Assembly: GCF_009939005.1 (NCBI RefSeq)
Contig: NZ_JAACJS010000002.1
Span: forward strand, 154,646-218,645
Origin: Sediminibacterium roseum
Lineage (GTDB): Bacteria > Bacteroidota > Bacteroidia > Chitinophagales > Chitinophagaceae
DNA length: 64,000 nt
Direction: 5' to 3'
Of the stretch, positions 63,113-64,000 are shown in pieces (within the stretch, counting starts at the first letter, position 1; the number at the start of each line of letters is the position of its first letter). The notes beneath the pieces were generated by a model that ran no database searches, was not told where the DNA came from, and saw only the letters and a program-made list of their open reading frames with translations. The position numbers were made by a program, and so were the translations under genes.

Positions 63113-64000
63113 ATGAAATACCCAGGTATATTAATATTTTTTCTCGGCCTCGCATTGGCTGGTGTAAGCCAGCACAGTAATACAGCGGGTTCAGGGGCGC
63201 ACAAGCAGGAAACATACACCTGCCCCATGCATCCCGAAATACGGGAAACCAAACCGGGCAAATGCCCCAAATGCGGTATGCCGCTTGTTCCCGTTACACA
63301 ACGCCCCGGTAAAAACAAGCCGGAAGAAAAGCAGGATCACAAAGACATGGAAGACATGAATAACGGGAGCGAATTAAGCGAGGCACACAAAAGCGCAAAA
63401 GCAAAACTCGCATCAACCAAAGAATACCCCGTTAAACAAAGCGCGCGCCCACATACGGTCAGGTATGAACTCTATGTTACCGATACACTTGTGCACTTTG
63501 GTAAAAAAAGCAAGAGAGCGATCGCGGTGAACGGGCAGATCCCGATGCCCACCCTCGAATTTACAGAAGGGGATACGGCCGAGATCATTGTACACAACCA
63601 GCTGAAGGAAAGCACCTCGCTTCACTGGCACGGCGTGTTCCTGCCCAACAAAGAAGATGGCGTTCCCTATCTTACCCAGCAACCCATTGATCCGGGAACT
63701 ACGTACACTTACCGCTTCCCCATTATACAGAACGGAACACATTGGTATCATTCCCACTCGGGGTTGCAGGAACAGATCGGCATGTATGGCAGTTTTATCA
63801 TGCACAAAAGAACGGGAGATAAAACGTTCCGCAAAGGAATTGACAACCTTCCCACCGTTCCGGTCATCATCAGTGAATGGACCGACCTGAACCCCGATAA
63901 TGTTAACCGGATGTTGCACAGTGCAACAGACTGGTTCGCCATTCAAAAAGGCGCCACGCAGAGTTATGCTGAGGCGATCAGGAGCGGGGCATTCAAAACA
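63113..64000 (+). CDS. Multicopper oxidase with N-terminal heavy-metal-binding motif (runs off right edge)
   Basis: The first 296 residues of an exported multicopper oxidase. A leader (MKYPGILIFFLGLALAGVS) precedes a small metal-binding motif ETYTCPMHPEI...PGKCPKCGMPLVPV (about 34-63), then a charged linker, then the first cupredoxin domain with LHWHG (near 168) and THWYHSHSG (near 207), which bind type 2/3 copper. The further copper motifs would lie beyond the window. It resembles CopA-type periplasmic oxidases that oxidise Cu(I), and so fits the upstream copper genes, from which a terminator separates it. Confidence 0.93.
   Translation, partial: MKYPGILIFFLGLALAGVSQHSNTAGSGAHKQETYTCPMHPEIRETKPGKCPKCGMPLVPVTQRPGKNKPEEKQDHKDMEDMNNGSELSEAHKSAKAKLASTKEYPVKQSARPHTVRYELYVTDTLVHFGKKSKRAIAVNGQIPMPTLEFTEGDTAEIIVHNQLKESTSLHWHGVFLPNKEDGVPYLTQQPIDPGTTYTYRFPIIQNGTHWYHSHSGLQEQIGMYGSFIMHKRTGDKTFRKGIDNLPTVPVIISEWTDLNPDNVNRMLHSATDWFAIQKGATQSYAEAIRSGAFKT

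Overview
The window looks like a chromosomal segment of a Bacteroidota bacterium, most likely a member of the Chitinophagaceae. The pointers are the gliding-associated gene gldC, a SusC/SusD pair, a DUF6089 - uppS - bamA - skp - murI order typical of this phylum, Tat- or lipobox-type leaders on many enzymes, few Shine-Dalgarno sequences, and several intergenic copies of the Bacteroidota -7 promoter element TAnnTTTG. GC content looks close to 50 % and even, except for a visibly AT-richer island near 21.5-22.5 kb. I found no rRNA, tRNA, CRISPR array or insertion sequence.

Layout. 1-8.6 kb: the 5' part of feoB (runs off the left edge), a secreted M28 peptidase, a small IPExxxVDY-like protein, pterin dehydratase, birA, then rsfS-ftsH-LUD protein-GGCT-lpxH. 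8.6-18 kb: housekeeping genes (MscS channel, MerR regulator with a basic tail, hydroxyacyl-CoA dehydrogenase, DUF885 lipoprotein, glycosyltransferase, gldC, yqeY, cvpA, hydrolase, CBS-ACT protein). 18-29 kb: envelope biogenesis cluster (BamA/TamA-like protein, nadK, DUF6089, uppS, bamA, three OmpH/Skp genes, murI), interrupted by a two-gene, AT-rich, toxin-antitoxin-like pair at 21679-22483. 29-32.4 kb: rpmH, a long perfect palindrome, rnpA-yidD, a lipoprotein, superoxide dismutase, tadA.

32.4-46.9 kb is a glycerol/glycerophosphodiester island: a DeoR/GlpR-type regulator divergent from glpD, SusC, SusD, a DUF5689 lipoprotein, a calcineurin-type phosphoesterase, a glycerophosphodiesterase, an SGNH esterase, glpK and a GlpF-type aquaglyceroporin. 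Read together, they suggest outer-membrane capture of glycerophospho compounds, periplasmic release of glycerol, uptake by GlpF, and entry into glycolysis through GlpK and GlpD. No glycerol-3-phosphate permease is visible.

47-49 kb holds two unknown lipoproteins. 49.3-58.6 kb is a divergent locus for 3-keto-glycoside metabolism: on the minus strand a DUF1080 protein, cytochrome c, a TIM-barrel isomerase and a Gfo/Idh/MocA oxidoreductase; on the plus strand an MFS transporter, a hydroxypyruvate-isomerase-like protein, a GMC oxidoreductase with its small subunit, and another TIM-barrel protein. 58.6-64 kb is a copper-handling cluster: an AraC regulator fused to a metal-binding HMA-like domain, a CopA ATPase, a cysteine-rich secreted protein, an HMA chaperone, a DUF3347 protein and the start of a multicopper oxidase that runs off the right edge.
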